Shown here one piece after another: positions 1 to 8,758 of a DNA stretch of 64,000 nucleotides; within the stretch, counting starts at the first letter, position 1, and each line of letters starts with the position of its first letter. The translations under genes were made by a program, and so were the position numbers. The notes beneath the pieces were generated by a model, which was not told the DNA's origin, did not search any database, and worked only from the letters and a program-made list of their open reading frames with translations. This DNA comes from Pseudomonas sp. Irchel 3H7 (lineage in GTDB: Bacteria; Pseudomonadota; Gammaproteobacteria; Pseudomonadales; Pseudomonadaceae). The stretch is taken from assembly GCF_900187605.1 (NCBI RefSeq), contig NZ_FYEA01000018.1, positions 19,081-83,080 on the forward strand, in the 5' to 3' direction.

Positions 1-13
1 GACGGTGATGTGG

Positions 14-649
14 TCAGAACGGTGCAGGGCACTCGAAGCGCAGGCGTTCGCCGGTTTGCGGATGGGTGAAGCTGAGCATGCTCGCGTGCAGGCACAGACG
101 TGGCCAGGCGGCCAGAGCCTGCTCGTGGGCGTAGAGCCCGTCGCCGAGCAGCGGATGCCCGATCGACAGCATGTGCACGCGCAACTGGTGCGAACGGCCG
201 GTGATCGGCGTCAACTCAACGCGACACCAGTCACCGCAACGCTCCAGCACCCGCCAGAAGGTCAGCGCGTGTTTGCCGAATTCGTGGTCGACCACATGAC
301 GCGGCTTGGTCGGTGGGTCGTAACGCAGGGGCAGGTCGATGCTGCCACTGTCGAGTTCCGGCTGACCCCAGGCCAAAGCGGTGTAGGCCTTTTCGGTTTC
401 GCGGTCGTGAAACTGGCGCGACAGTTCGCGGTGCGTGTCGGCGTCACGGGCGAGCAGAATGATGCCGGAGGTTTCCCAGTCCAGGCGATGGACGATGCGC
501 GCTTCCGGGTAGCCGTTTTCCTGCAGGCGGGTAATCAGGCAATCCTTGTTGTCGTCGGCGCGACCCGGCACCGAGAGCAGCAATGTCGGTTTGTTCACCA
601 CCAGTACGGCGGCGTCCTGATGAATGATGTGGATGTTGGACAGCGGCAT
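14..649 (-). CDS. rluA: RluA-family 23S rRNA/tRNA pseudouridine synthase
   Basis: 211 residues, close to the length of E. coli RluA. It carries the family signature HRLDWETSG at residues 54-62, in which Asp57 is the catalytic aspartate that attacks the uridine base. The later GRSHQLRVHM block is the conserved RNA-binding/active-site segment. The protein has no N-terminal S4 domain, which favours RluA over RluC/RluD. By family it isomerises uridine to pseudouridine in rRNA and in some tRNA anticodon arms. It stands alone, separated from minE by a REP doublet. Family assignment is firm; the exact target RNA is inferred. Confidence 0.9.
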   Translation of the reverse strand: MPLSNIHIIHQDAAVLVVNKPTLLLSVPGRADDNKDCLITRLQENGYPEARIVHRLDWETSGIILLARDADTHRELSRQFHDRETEKAYTALAWGQPELDSGSIDLPLRYDPPTKPRHVVDHEFGKHALTFWRVLERCGDWCRVELTPITGRSHQLRVHMLSIGHPLLGDGLYAHEQALAAWPRLCLHASMLSFTHPQTGERLRFECPAPF

Positions 650-701
650 TAAAACAGCCTCGTAACAAATGCCAACGGCGGCTCGGAACTGCTGATAACC
701 C

Positions 702-774
702 TGTAGGAGCTGCCGAAGGCTGCGATCTTTTGACTTTGAAGATCAAAAGATCGCAGCCTTCGGCAGCTCCTACA
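702..774. repeat. REP doublet, family A
   Basis: Inverted pair built on TGTAGGAGCTGCCGAAGGCTG followed by CGATCTTTTGA and its reverse complement. It folds into one long near-perfect hairpin between the convergent ends of rluA and minE's upstream neighbour region. Other copies of this family lie near 5038, 10688, 34720, 41009 and 44312. Seen directly; REP identity is from knowledge of Pseudomonas genomes. Confidence 0.85.
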
Positions 775-818
775 CAAGCACCAATAGTCCGAGCCGCCGT
801 AGCGACTGCCAAATCGAC

Positions 819-1073
819 TCAGCGATCAGGCAGGGTGATGTTGAGTTCCAGAATCGAGCAACTGCCCTGGCTTTCCAGTGCAACATGTACGTCGTCGTTG
901 CCGATGTTGACGTACTTGCGGATCACGTCGACCAGTTCCTTCTGCAAGGCTGGCAAGTAATCCGGCGTGCTGCGCTGGCCGCGCTCATGCGCCACGATGA
1001 TCTGTAGACGCTCTTTCGCTACCGAGGCGGTACTTGGCTTTTTGTTGGCACGAAAGAAGTCAAAAAGGTTCAT
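819..1073 (-). CDS. minE: Cell division topological specificity factor MinE
   Basis: 84 residues, the usual MinE length. The N-terminal amphipathic segment (MNLFDFF) is the membrane- and MinD-contacting helix, and the remainder matches the anti-MinCD and dimerisation domain, including the stretch around ERLQIIVAHER. MinE stimulates MinD ATPase at the membrane, driving pole-to-pole oscillation that keeps the Z ring at mid-cell. The start codon shares one base with the minD stop (TAATG), so the two are probably translationally coupled. It is the last gene of minC-minD-minE. Confidence 0.96.
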   Translation of the reverse strand: MNLFDFFRANKKPSTASVAKERLQIIVAHERGQRSTPDYLPALQKELVDVIRKYVNIGNDDVHVALESQGSCSILELNITLPDR

Positions 1074-1885
1074 TACCTACCTCCAAACAGGCGCTCGAAG
1101 AATCCCTTCTTCTCGACATCGAGGAAACGGTGGGCTTTTTCTTTGCCCAACAGGCGGTCGACGGTATCGCTGTAAGCCTGACCGGCATCGCTCTGGTCGT
1201 CGAGAATCACCGGGACGCCCTGGTTGGATGCTTTAAGCACCGCCTGGGATTCCGGGATCACGCCGAGCAGGGTTACCGAGAGGATTTCCTTGACGTCTTC
1301 AACGCCCAGCATCTCGCCCTTTTCAACACGCTCTGGATGGTAGCGAGTGATCAGCAGGTGTTCCTTGATCGGGTCTTCGCCACGTTCGGCGCGACGCGAT
1401 TTGCTCGCCAGCAGGCCGAGCATGCGGTCCGAATCTCGTACCGAGGACACTTCCGGGTTGGTCACGACGATCGCTTCATCAGCGAAGTACATGGCCAGGT
1501 GTGCACCTTTTTCGATGCCGGCCGGGGAGTCGCAGACGACGAACTCGAATTGCTCCTTGAGCTCCATCAGGACTTTTTCCACGCCTTCGACAGTCAGCGC
1601 GTCTTTGTCGCGGGTCTGACTGGCGGCCAGTACGTAGAGGTTTTCCAGGCGCTTGTCTTTGATCAGCGCTTGTTGCAGGTTGGCTTCGCCGTTGACCACG
1701 TTGACGAAGTCATACACCACGCGGCGCTCGCAACCCATGATCAGGTCAAGGTTACGCAAGCCCACGTCGAAGTCGACGATCACTGTTTTGTGGCCGCGCA
1801 GAGCGAGGCCGGTACCGATAGCGGCGCTGGTGGTGGTCTTACCCACACCACCCTTGCCGGATGTAACCACGAGAATCTTGGCCAA
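1073..1885 (-). CDS. minD: Septum site-determining ATPase MinD
   Basis: 270 residues. The deviant Walker A motif GKGGVGKTT lies at residues 10-18, typical of the ParA/MinD ATPases, and DFDVGLRNLD follows in switch I. The C-terminus ends in a basic amphipathic membrane-targeting helix (FFERLFGGR). ATP-bound MinD dimers sit on the inner membrane, recruit MinC to block FtsZ assembly and are released by MinE. It lies between minC (about 170 bp upstream) and minE (1-bp overlap). Confidence 0.97.
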   Translation of the reverse strand: MAKILVVTSGKGGVGKTTTSAAIGTGLALRGHKTVIVDFDVGLRNLDLIMGCERRVVYDFVNVVNGEANLQQALIKDKRLENLYVLAASQTRDKDALTVEGVEKVLMELKEQFEFVVCDSPAGIEKGAHLAMYFADEAIVVTNPEVSSVRDSDRMLGLLASKSRRAERGEDPIKEHLLITRYHPERVEKGEMLGVEDVKEILSVTLLGVIPESQAVLKASNQGVPVILDDQSDAGQAYSDTVDRLLGKEKAHRFLDVEKKGFFERLFGGR

Positions 1886-2054
1886 GGTGTTTCACCCCTA
1901 AGGAAGAAGGACTTTTTAGCCCCTGAAAAACATCTCTTGAAAACTACTGCAGTCGGACAGCCTTGGCTGGAATTCGGCGTTGAGCCTTTTTCCTACTTCG
2001 TTTGAGCCGTTTTCGCTACGTTTTAGAGATGCTTGGAAAATGCGGCAGTATCCG

Positions 2055-2792
2055 TTAAAGCCGAATGATGTTCAACACGTCGCCCGACAGGCTGACCTGT
2101 ACGCCCGAGCCCCACATCGGGTCGCGGCGCAAATCTTCGGAAACCTTGTAATGACCGGCGATGGAGATCAGTTCAGCGCTCAATTGCTGACAGAAAATCC
2201 GTGCCTTGGTGTCACCCTTCACGCCGGCCAGCGCCCGACCACGCATCGGGCCGTATACATGGATGTTGCCATCGGCGAGAAGTTCCGCCCCCGGGCTGAC
2301 CGAGGACACCACGACCAAATCGCCACCCTGGGCATATATCTGTTGGCCACCACGTACTGGCGTGGTGATGACGCGGGTCGGTTTGACCGTTGGCTCAGGC
2401 GGTTTTTCCGGCTTCTTTTTGACTTCGGCTTCCGCTGTTTCCAGCGGTCGTTCACGGGCGCCCGACGGCGGCAATACCGGAATGTCGATGGCGATGGCGG
2501 CGGCGATGTCTTCGATGCGGCTGGCGCGAATTGCCAGGGTGCGCAGGCCATGTTGGCGGCAGACGCGCATCAGGCCCGGCAGATCGACGGCGCCTTCGCT
2601 CGGCGGCAGTTTGTCCAGCGCCAGAACCAGCGGCGCGTTGCTGAAGAAGTTCGGCGCCTGGGCAACTTTGGCGGCCAATTGCCGATCGAGGCTTTCGAGG
2701 TCGTTACGGGCCAGTTCCAGCACAGTAATGGCCAGCATGCTGCCCTTGAGCTGGAATACGGGATCTTGGTCTAACGGTTCGGTTTGGCTCAT
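2055..2792 (-). CDS. minC: Septum formation inhibitor MinC
   Basis: 245 residues from the ATG at 2792 (MSQTEPLDQ); the open frame runs 22 codons further upstream, but that part is not family-like. The N-terminal domain inhibits FtsZ polymerisation. A proline- and lysine-rich linker near the middle leads to the C-terminal beta-helix domain, where the glycine-rich GDGNIHVYGPMRGRA-type segment (here ADGNIHVYGPMRGRALAG) is the MinD-binding and dimerisation core. First gene of the min operon and divergent from the lipid A acyltransferase, with a 117-bp shared promoter region. Confidence 0.95.
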   Translation of the reverse strand: MSQTEPLDQDPVFQLKGSMLAITVLELARNDLESLDRQLAAKVAQAPNFFSNAPLVLALDKLPPSEGAVDLPGLMRVCRQHGLRTLAIRASRIEDIAAAIAIDIPVLPPSGARERPLETAEAEVKKKPEKPPEPTVKPTRVITTPVRGGQQIYAQGGDLVVVSSVSPGAELLADGNIHVYGPMRGRALAGVKGDTKARIFCQQLSAELISIAGHYKVSEDLRRDPMWGSGVQVSLSGDVLNIIRL

Positions 2793-2909
2793 GTCGGCAT
2801 ACAACGGCTTGTCACTAAAAGTGCCGAGACTTATAACGAGAACGCCCGCAGGCCGCAAGCCGGGTCGAACGATGTAGAATGCGCGGCCACTGTATTTACG
2901 GAAGCTTTA

Positions 2910-3842
2910 ATGGATCGCCCGCGTTTTCGAAAAGCATTTTTATCGCCACGCTTCTGGCCGCTCTGGTGCGGTCTGGGGCTTTTGTGGCTGATCGTGCAGT
3001 TGCCGTATCCGGCCTTGCTGACCATCGGTCGAGTTTTGGGCGCCTTGATGTATCGCGTGGCCGGCGACCGGCGGCGCATTGCCAAGCGCAATCTTGAGCT
3101 GTGCTTCCCGGAAAAATCCGCCGCCGAGCGCAAACGCCTGCTCAAGGAAAATTTTGCCTCCACCGGCATCGCTTTTTTTGAAATGGCCATGAGCTGGTGG
3201 TGGTCGCGTGAACGTCTGGCCAAGCTGGCCCACGTTGAAGGCCTGGAGCATTTGCAAAAGGCCCAGCGCGAAGGCAAAGGCGTGATTCTGATGGCCGCGC
3301 ATTTCACCACGCTGGAAATCGGCGCGGCGCTGCTCGGCCAGCAGCACACCATCGACGGCATGTACCGCGAACACAAGAATCCGTTGTTTGACTATGTTCA
3401 GCGTCAGGGCCGCGAGCGGCACAACCTCGATTCGCTGGCAGTGGAGCGTGACGACGTGCGCGGCATGCTCAAGTTGCTGCGCTCCGGTCGCGCGATCTGG
3501 TACGCACCGGATCAGGACTACGGCGCCAAACAAAGCATCTTCGTGCCGTTGTTCGGCATTCAGGCAGCGACCGTGACGGCGACGACGAAATTCGCCCGTC
3601 TGGGCAAGGCGCTGGTCGTGCCGTTCACGCAGGAGCGTCTGGCTGACGGTAGCGGTTATCGCTTGGTGATTCATCCGCCGCTGGAAGACTTCCCAGGCGA
3701 AACCGAAGAAGCCGACTGCATCCGCATCAATCAGTGGGTCGAGAGCGCCTTGCGTGCCTGCCCTGAGCAGTATCTGTGGGCGCATCGACGCTTCAAGAGC
3801 CGCCCACCGGGCGAGCCGAAGTTGTACGCCAAACGCGGTTGA
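2910..3842 (+). CDS. lpxL: Lipid A biosynthesis lauroyl acyltransferase (LpxL/HtrB type)
   Basis: 310 residues, close to E. coli LpxL (306). An N-terminal membrane anchor (about residues 15-45) is followed by NLELCFPE and by the catalytic HX4E motif, His131/Glu136 in AAHFTTLEIG, used by late lipid A acyltransferases at the inner-membrane cytosolic face. The start at 2910 was preferred because the family alignment begins at MDRPRF; the longer open frame from 2784 overlaps the minC promoter region. It moves a secondary acyl chain from acyl-ACP to Kdo2-lipid IVA. LpxL versus another late acyltransferase cannot be settled from sequence alone. Confidence 0.9.
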   Translation: MDRPRFRKAFLSPRFWPLWCGLGLLWLIVQLPYPALLTIGRVLGALMYRVAGDRRRIAKRNLELCFPEKSAAERKRLLKENFASTGIAFFEMAMSWWWSRERLAKLAHVEGLEHLQKAQREGKGVILMAAHFTTLEIGAALLGQQHTIDGMYREHKNPLFDYVQRQGRERHNLDSLAVERDDVRGMLKLLRSGRAIWYAPDQDYGAKQSIFVPLFGIQAATVTATTKFARLGKALVVPFTQERLADGSGYRLVIHPPLEDFPGETEEADCIRINQWVESALRACPEQYLWAHRRFKSRPPGEPKLYAKRG

Positions 3843-3877
3843 TTGACCCACCCCTATAGGCACCATGGAGCGTTGCG

Positions 3878-5035
3878 ATGAGCCCAGCTGAACCGGTCAC
3901 AGGTTTGATTCTTTCCGGCGGCGGGGCTCGGGCGGCGTATCAGGTGGGGGTTCTGGCGGCGATTGCCGAATTGCTGCCGTTGGGCGCGGACAATCCGTTT
4001 CCGGTGATCGTCGGCACCTCGGCCGGGGCGATCAATGCGGTCAGCCTGGCCAGTGGTGCCACGGACTTTCGCGCCGCCATCGAACGCCTCACCTTGTTCT
4101 GGCAGGGCTTTCGCAGCCATCGCGTGCTGCGCAGTGACTGGCCCGGCGTTATCCGTCAGGCCAGCCGCTTTGTCAGTCACAGCCTGCTCGGCCTCGGTCG
4201 GCAACTGCCGGTGGCGCTGCTCAACAGTTCGCCGCTGCGCGAACTGCTCAATGAAAAACTGCACATGCCCGGTATCGCCGAATCGATCGCGCGCAAGCAA
4301 TTGCATGCCGTGGCGGTAACTGCGTTCGGCTATGAGTCGGGGCAAGCGGTGACGTTCTATCAGGGCGGCGGCAAGATCGATTCATGGCTGCGCCATCGAC
4401 GTATTGGTGTGCCGACGCAACTGTCGGTGGATCACTTGCTGGCCAGTTCGGCGATTCCGTTGTTGTTCGCGCCGGTGAAAATCGGCGATGAATATTTTGG
4501 CGACGGCGCCGTGCGGCAATCGGCGCCGATCAGCCCGGCGCTGCATTTAGGGGCGAGCCGGGTGCTCGTGGTCGGTGTCAGCGGCAACCCGCGCGGGTTT
4601 GATCCGCAGCAGCCGCTGGAGCGCGCCTACACCGGGCAACAACCGACGCTGGCGCAGATTGGCGGGCACATGCTCAACAGCACGTTCATTGACAGCCTGG
4701 AGAGCGACATCGAGTTGCTCCAGCGTCTCAACCAGTTCAGCCACTTGATGCCTGCCGGCACGCCGACGCGCGAGTTGGGTGTGGCACCGGTGGAGGTGCT
4801 GGTGATTTCGCCGAGTCAGCCGATCGATGAGATTGCGGCACGGCATCGCCAGGAGTTGCCGGCGGCGTTGCGTTTGTTTCTGCGCGGGCCGGGGGCGACC
4901 AAGACCAGTGGGGCAGGGGTGTTGAGTTATCTGCTGTTCGAGGCGGGGTATTGCAGCGAGTTGATTGATCTGGGACGGCGCGATGCGTTGGCCAAGCGCG
5001 AGGAGCTGTGCCGGTTTTTGGGATTGCCATTTTAA
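3878..5035 (+). CDS. Patatin-like phospholipase
   Basis: 385 residues. The oxyanion-hole motif GGGARAAYQVGVL follows residue 13, the nucleophile elbow is GTSAG with Ser48, and the dyad aspartate is Asp209 in DGA. These define the bacterial patatin family of serine lipid acyl hydrolases. No signal peptide is obvious, so a cytoplasmic or membrane-associated enzyme is likely. It starts 35 bp after lpxL on the same strand and is probably cotranscribed, which would suit a role in membrane lipid turnover. The substrate is unknown. Confidence 0.88.
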   Translation: MSPAEPVTGLILSGGGARAAYQVGVLAAIAELLPLGADNPFPVIVGTSAGAINAVSLASGATDFRAAIERLTLFWQGFRSHRVLRSDWPGVIRQASRFVSHSLLGLGRQLPVALLNSSPLRELLNEKLHMPGIAESIARKQLHAVAVTAFGYESGQAVTFYQGGGKIDSWLRHRRIGVPTQLSVDHLLASSAIPLLFAPVKIGDEYFGDGAVRQSAPISPALHLGASRVLVVGVSGNPRGFDPQQPLERAYTGQQPTLAQIGGHMLNSTFIDSLESDIELLQRLNQFSHLMPAGTPTRELGVAPVEVLVISPSQPIDEIAARHRQELPAALRLFLRGPGATKTSGAGVLSYLLFEAGYCSELIDLGRRDALAKREELCRFLGLPF

Positions 5036-5037
5036 AG

Positions 5038-5117
5038 CAAAAAGATCGCAGCCTTCGGCAGCTCCTACATTGGAATGCGCTATCCCTGTAGGAGCTGGCG
5101 AAGCCTGCGATCTTTTG
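5038..5117. repeat. REP doublet, family A
   Basis: Two inverted family A units (GATCGCAGCCTTCGGCAGCTC and its partner with GCTGGCGAAGCCTGCGATC) separated by about 20 bp. They lie between the convergent ends of the patatin gene and the Tsx-like gene. Confidence 0.85.
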
Positions 5118-5124
5118 ATTTTTA

Positions 5125-5910
5125 TCAGAAGTGGAACTTCACCAGGAAGCTCGTGGTGCTCTGATTGGTCTTGAACGCACCGGTGTCGTCGATGCCGTAC
5201 TTGTCTTTCCAGTAGTCGTATTCCACACCGACATACAACTGCTTCTCGCCAAAACTCAACGCCTTGCCCAGGTCGTATTTGACCTGTGGGTTGAAGTGCA
5301 GGTTGGCGTGGTAATCGCCTTTGGAGTTGGAGTCGTTGTCGGTGACCCAGTCCATGAAGCCGTCGATCAGGATGTCCGACTTGCCGACCGGGATGGTGTA
5401 GGACCAGACCGGAGTAATCTGCCAGACGTTGTCACCGGCGCGAGCACCTTGGGTGTGACGCTGGTAGAAGTTCAACTGGAAGTAGTCGAAGCCCGGGATT
5501 GCCAGGTCGAAGCCTGGACCGATCAGGTACGACTCGGTATCGCCTTCGCCGAACTCGTAAGTCATCGCCACCAGGACGTCTTTGATCGGGCCGAACTCGA
5601 TCTTCTGGTCGAGCACTTTGCCCAGCGAGATGCGCGGGCTGAACTCACCGTAGTAGGTGTTCGGACCGTTGCTGAAGTCCTTGCCACCGTTGTAGAAGAT
5701 CTTGTCGAGGAAGAAGAAGTTATCCCCGTACTTCCACGCATCGGCGTGCTCGAAGGTGACGGTCTGCTGGATGCGCGGGTTGACCTGGAAGTCCTTGCCA
5801 TACAGGTAGGTCAGGCTGTTGTTCTGCCACTGCAGCAGGCCTTCGGCCATGGCCTGGCCGCCGGCCAACATCGATCCCGCGAGCATCAGGCTGGTGCACA
5901 TACGTTTCAT
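5125..5910 (-). CDS. Tsx/OmpK-type outer membrane nucleoside channel (copy 1)
   Basis: 261 residues from the ATG at 5910, chosen because it opens a typical signal peptide (MKRMCTSLMLAGSMLAGGQAMA) and has GGGAGC upstream. The mature part has alternating aromatic beta-strands and ends in phenylalanine (VKFHF), as expected for an outer-membrane barrel inserted by BAM. Family features include the WQNNSLTYLYGKDF opening and the KYGDNFFF block. The Tsx family passes nucleosides across the outer membrane. A second, clearly related copy lies immediately upstream, and both follow the urate operon, so purine nucleoside uptake is a reasonable inference. Confidence 0.85.
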   Translation of the reverse strand: MKRMCTSLMLAGSMLAGGQAMAEGLLQWQNNSLTYLYGKDFQVNPRIQQTVTFEHADAWKYGDNFFFLDKIFYNGGKDFSNGPNTYYGEFSPRISLGKVLDQKIEFGPIKDVLVAMTYEFGEGDTESYLIGPGFDLAIPGFDYFQLNFYQRHTQGARAGDNVWQITPVWSYTIPVGKSDILIDGFMDWVTDNDSNSKGDYHANLHFNPQVKYDLGKALSFGEKQLYVGVEYDYWKDKYGIDDTGAFKTNQSTTSFLVKFHF

Positions 5911-6282
5911 TCGGTTGCTCCCAAAGTAGGTGTTCCACGTTATTTTTTTTAAGATCGGCGCTCTGGTGTGGCGCCTTTTTTCGTTGCTGCAAAAGTCATC
6001 CGATCGGTCAGCTTCGTTGCTGTTAGCAAGAGCCGAGCCAAGGCTTTCGAAAAGCAAAAAAACACCCGCTCGGCTGCTGAAAAACAGTCGATTGAGTGTG
6101 TTTTCGGGATGCCTCGGTACTGACCGGGCCGGGATAAGTTGGCTTTTCGGTCAGGAATTAAATTCGGGCTTTTTTTTAGACCGAATTCAAGAGGCCGCGG
6201 AGAATACTGACTCAACGGCCAGGTCTCAAGTGCCCCGCAACAGAGCACCGACGACAGGTATGGGGCACGGTTGCGGGCCATC
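5911..6282. other. Intergenic region between the two Tsx-like genes
   Basis: 372 bp with no convincing gene; open frames here are out-of-frame extensions of the flanking tsx genes. It is more AT-rich than its surroundings and holds short inverted repeats (GGCGC-TCTGGTGT-GGCGCC followed by T6; AATTCGG...CCGAATT around 6157-6187). They could be the terminator of copy 2 and the promoter region of copy 1, giving the downstream copy its own transcription. No specific promoter is claimed. Confidence 0.5.
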
Positions 6283-7068
6283 TTAAAAGTGCACCTTGAC
6301 CAACAGGCTGGCGGTGTTCTGGTTGGTGTCGAAGTTGTGGGTGTTTTCGACGCCGTATTTATTTTTCCAATAGCTGTATTCGGTACCGACATACAGTTGC
6401 TTGTGGCTCCAGCCCAAGGCTTTGCCCAAGTCATATTTGATCTGCGGATTGATGTGCAGGTTGGCGTGGTAGGTGCCGCGCGAGTTCTCATCGTTGTCGA
6501 CCACCCAATCGAGGTAGCCGTCGATCAGCACATCGGAATTGCCCAGGGGAAAGCTGTAGGACCAGCCGGGGGTGATCTGCCAGACGCCGTCACCGGGGCG
6601 TGGGCCTTCGGTCTGGCGGCGGAAGATGTTCAGGGTGACGTAGTTGAAGCCGGGCACCTTGAGGTCGAAGCCGGGGCCGATCAGATAGGCCTCGCTGTCG
6701 CCTTCGCCGTATTCGTAAGTCATCGCCAGCAGGACGTCTTTGATCGGGCCGAACTCGAGTTTCTGGTCGAAGATCTTGCCGAACGAAAAGCGTGGGGTGA
6801 ATTCACCGTAGAAGGCGTGCGGGCCTTTGTTCGCGTCTTCCTTGCCGTTGTAGAAGATCTTGTCGACGAACAGGAAGTTGTCGCCGTATTTCCACTTGTC
6901 GGCGTGCTCGAAGGTCAGCGTCTGCTGGATCGACGGGTTGATCGCGAAGTTCTTGCCGTACAGGTAGCTGAGGCTGTTGGTTTGCCACAGCAGTAAATCG
7001 CCGGCCATGGCCTGACTCGCGGCCAGCAGGCCGCCACTCAACAACATGTTGGTTTGCGTGCGAATCAT
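6283..7068 (-). CDS. Tsx/OmpK-type outer membrane nucleoside channel (copy 2)
   Basis: 261 residues with a signal peptide ending AMA and a C-terminal phenylalanine (VKVHF). It aligns along its whole length with the 261-residue neighbour: both open WQ(T/N)NSLxYLYGKxF after the signal peptide and share the KYGDNF(L/F)F(V/L)DKIFYNG block. GGGAGC precedes the start. The pair is a tandem duplication. The location downstream of the purine permease fits a role in bringing nucleosides or bases through the outer membrane. Confidence 0.85.
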   Translation of the reverse strand: MIRTQTNMLLSGGLLAASQAMAGDLLLWQTNSLSYLYGKNFAINPSIQQTLTFEHADKWKYGDNFLFVDKIFYNGKEDANKGPHAFYGEFTPRFSFGKIFDQKLEFGPIKDVLLAMTYEYGEGDSEAYLIGPGFDLKVPGFNYVTLNIFRRQTEGPRPGDGVWQITPGWSYSFPLGNSDVLIDGYLDWVVDNDENSRGTYHANLHINPQIKYDLGKALGWSHKQLYVGTEYSYWKNKYGVENTHNFDTNQNTASLLVKVHF

Positions 7069-7121
7069 CTGTTGCTCCCTCTTGTTTTTATTGTTTGAGG
7101 CGCAGAGCTGTTGCGCGCCCT

Positions 7122-7211
7122 TGTAGGAGTGAGCCTGCTCGCGATAGCGGTGAATCAGTCAACGAATCTGTTGAATCTGATAACGACATCGCGAGCAGGC
7201 TCACTCCTACA
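7122..7211. repeat. REP doublet, family B
   Basis: TGTAGGAGTGAGCCTGCTCG and its inverted partner flank a spacer of about 40 bp, between the purine permease and the second Tsx gene, inside what would otherwise be one collinear operon. Related copies are at 46398 and 51070. Confidence 0.85.
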
Positions 7212-7230
7212 GGGGGATAGCGTTTTTCAG

Positions 7231-8589
7231 TTAATGCTGGTGGGCGTGGCAGTCGTTGATCGCCGCGCGCTCTTTGCCGCCGAGAATGTTGAACAGCAGG
7301 TTCAACGTCAGCGCGCTGAGCGTGGCCATGGCGATGCCGCTGTGGGTAATCGGGCTCATCCACATCGGCAAATGCGCAAAAAACTCCGGACGCACCACCG
7401 GGATCAGGCCCATGCCGATGCTCACCGCCACCAGCAACTGGTTGCGACGGTCACCGATGTCGGCTTCCTGGAGAATCTTGATCCCGGTCGCGGCGACCAT
7501 GCCGAACATCGCAATTGCTGCGCCGCCGAGTACCGCCGGAGGAATCGACGCCACCAGAAACGCTGCTTTCGGCAGCAGGCTCAACACGATCAGCAAGCCA
7601 CCGGCAACGATGGTCACCGAACGGCAGCGCACGCCGGTCATCTGCACTAGACCGATGTTCTGCGCGAAAGAGGAGTGGGTAAACGTGTTGAAGAAACCAG
7701 CGACAAACGAGGCGCCGGCATCACACAGCAAGCCGCGACGTAGCATGCGCGGGCAGACTTCCTGGCCGGTGATCTTGCCCAGCGCGAGGAACATCCCGGT
7801 GGATTCTACAAAGATGATGACGACTACCAGACACATCGACAGGATCGGTGCCAGTTCGAATTTCGGCATGCCGAAATGCAGCGGAGTGACGAACTGAACC
7901 CATGGCGCGTTGGCCATGCCGCTCAGGTCGACCATGCCAATCGCGCCGCATAGGATGTAGCCGAAGCACATGCCGATCAGTACGGAAATGTTGACCCAGA
8001 AACCGCGCATGAAGCGGTGCACCAGCAGAATAGTGCCCAACACCAATGCGGCGATGGCCAGATAAATCGGTGAGCCGAATTGCGCAGCGGCAGCGCCACC
8101 ACCGGCCCAGTTCACGGCCACGGGGAACAGCGACAAACCGATCGAGGTGATGACCGTGCCGGTCACCAGCGGCGGGAAAAAGCGCACGACCTTGGACATG
8201 AACGGCGCGATGAGCATGCCGAAGAAACCGGCAGCGATCGTCGCACCGAAGATGCCTTGCAGACCGATACCGGGCATGCCGGCCATGGCGACCATGCTGC
8301 CGACTGCAGCAAAACTGGCACCCATCATCACCGGCATGCGAATGCCCATCGGGCCGATGCCCATGGACTGGACGATGGTGGCGATACCGGCGACCAGCAG
8401 GTCGGCGTTGATCAGGAAGGCAATTTCTTCACGACTCAGGCCAGCGGCCTGTCCAATGATCAGCGGCACCGCGATGGCACCGCCGTACATCAGCAGAACA
8501 TGTTGCAAACCGACCAGGATCAGTTGCAAAAGGGGCAATCGCTGAATGGCGGGTGCGTCGGGGATGCGCGCTTTGGACAGCTCGGACAT
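7231..8589 (-). CDS. NCS2-family nucleobase/urate:cation symporter
   Basis: 452 residues with about 12-14 hydrophobic segments. Motifs typical of the NCS2 (UraA/XanQ/UacT) family are visible: QHVLLMYGGAIAVPLIIGQA near the N-terminus, the glutamate-containing ESTGMFLALGKITG segment, and NTFTHSSFAQNIGLVQMTGV in TM9-10. These proteins import xanthine, urate or uracil with protons or sodium across the inner membrane. Its place directly after the urate oxidase gene makes urate or xanthine the likely substrate (UacT/PucJ/PucK-like). A family C REP doublet separates it from puuD. Confidence 0.88.
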   Translation of the reverse strand: MSELSKARIPDAPAIQRLPLLQLILVGLQHVLLMYGGAIAVPLIIGQAAGLSREEIAFLINADLLVAGIATIVQSMGIGPMGIRMPVMMGASFAAVGSMVAMAGMPGIGLQGIFGATIAAGFFGMLIAPFMSKVVRFFPPLVTGTVITSIGLSLFPVAVNWAGGGAAAAQFGSPIYLAIAALVLGTILLVHRFMRGFWVNISVLIGMCFGYILCGAIGMVDLSGMANAPWVQFVTPLHFGMPKFELAPILSMCLVVVIIFVESTGMFLALGKITGQEVCPRMLRRGLLCDAGASFVAGFFNTFTHSSFAQNIGLVQMTGVRCRSVTIVAGGLLIVLSLLPKAAFLVASIPPAVLGGAAIAMFGMVAATGIKILQEADIGDRRNQLLVAVSIGMGLIPVVRPEFFAHLPMWMSPITHSGIAMATLSALTLNLLFNILGGKERAAINDCHAHQH

Positions 8590-8681
8590 GCAACACCTCG
8601 GATCTTTTTATTCTTGTGATTAACAGCTGCCGGGTTGTTCACAGCTGTTTATTTGCATCAGGTAAAAACCGCGTTGCGGCG

Positions 8682-8748
8682 AATCGCTGGCAAGCCAGCT
8701 CCCACACAGGCAGTGCAAAACCCTGTGGGAGCTGGCTTGCCAGCGATG
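8682..8748. repeat. REP doublet, family C
   Basis: ATCGCTGGCAAGCCAGCTCC and its inverted partner around a short spacer, between puuD and the permease gene on the same strand. Related copies are at 30690 and 45294. Confidence 0.85.
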
Positions 8749-8758
8749 CTTTTACTGC

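Noticed and set aside
5949..6491. 180-codon minus-strand frame crossing the tsx gap
   Set aside because: It is the wrong frame of copy 2's C-terminal part extended into the spacer; no ribosome site and unlikely composition.
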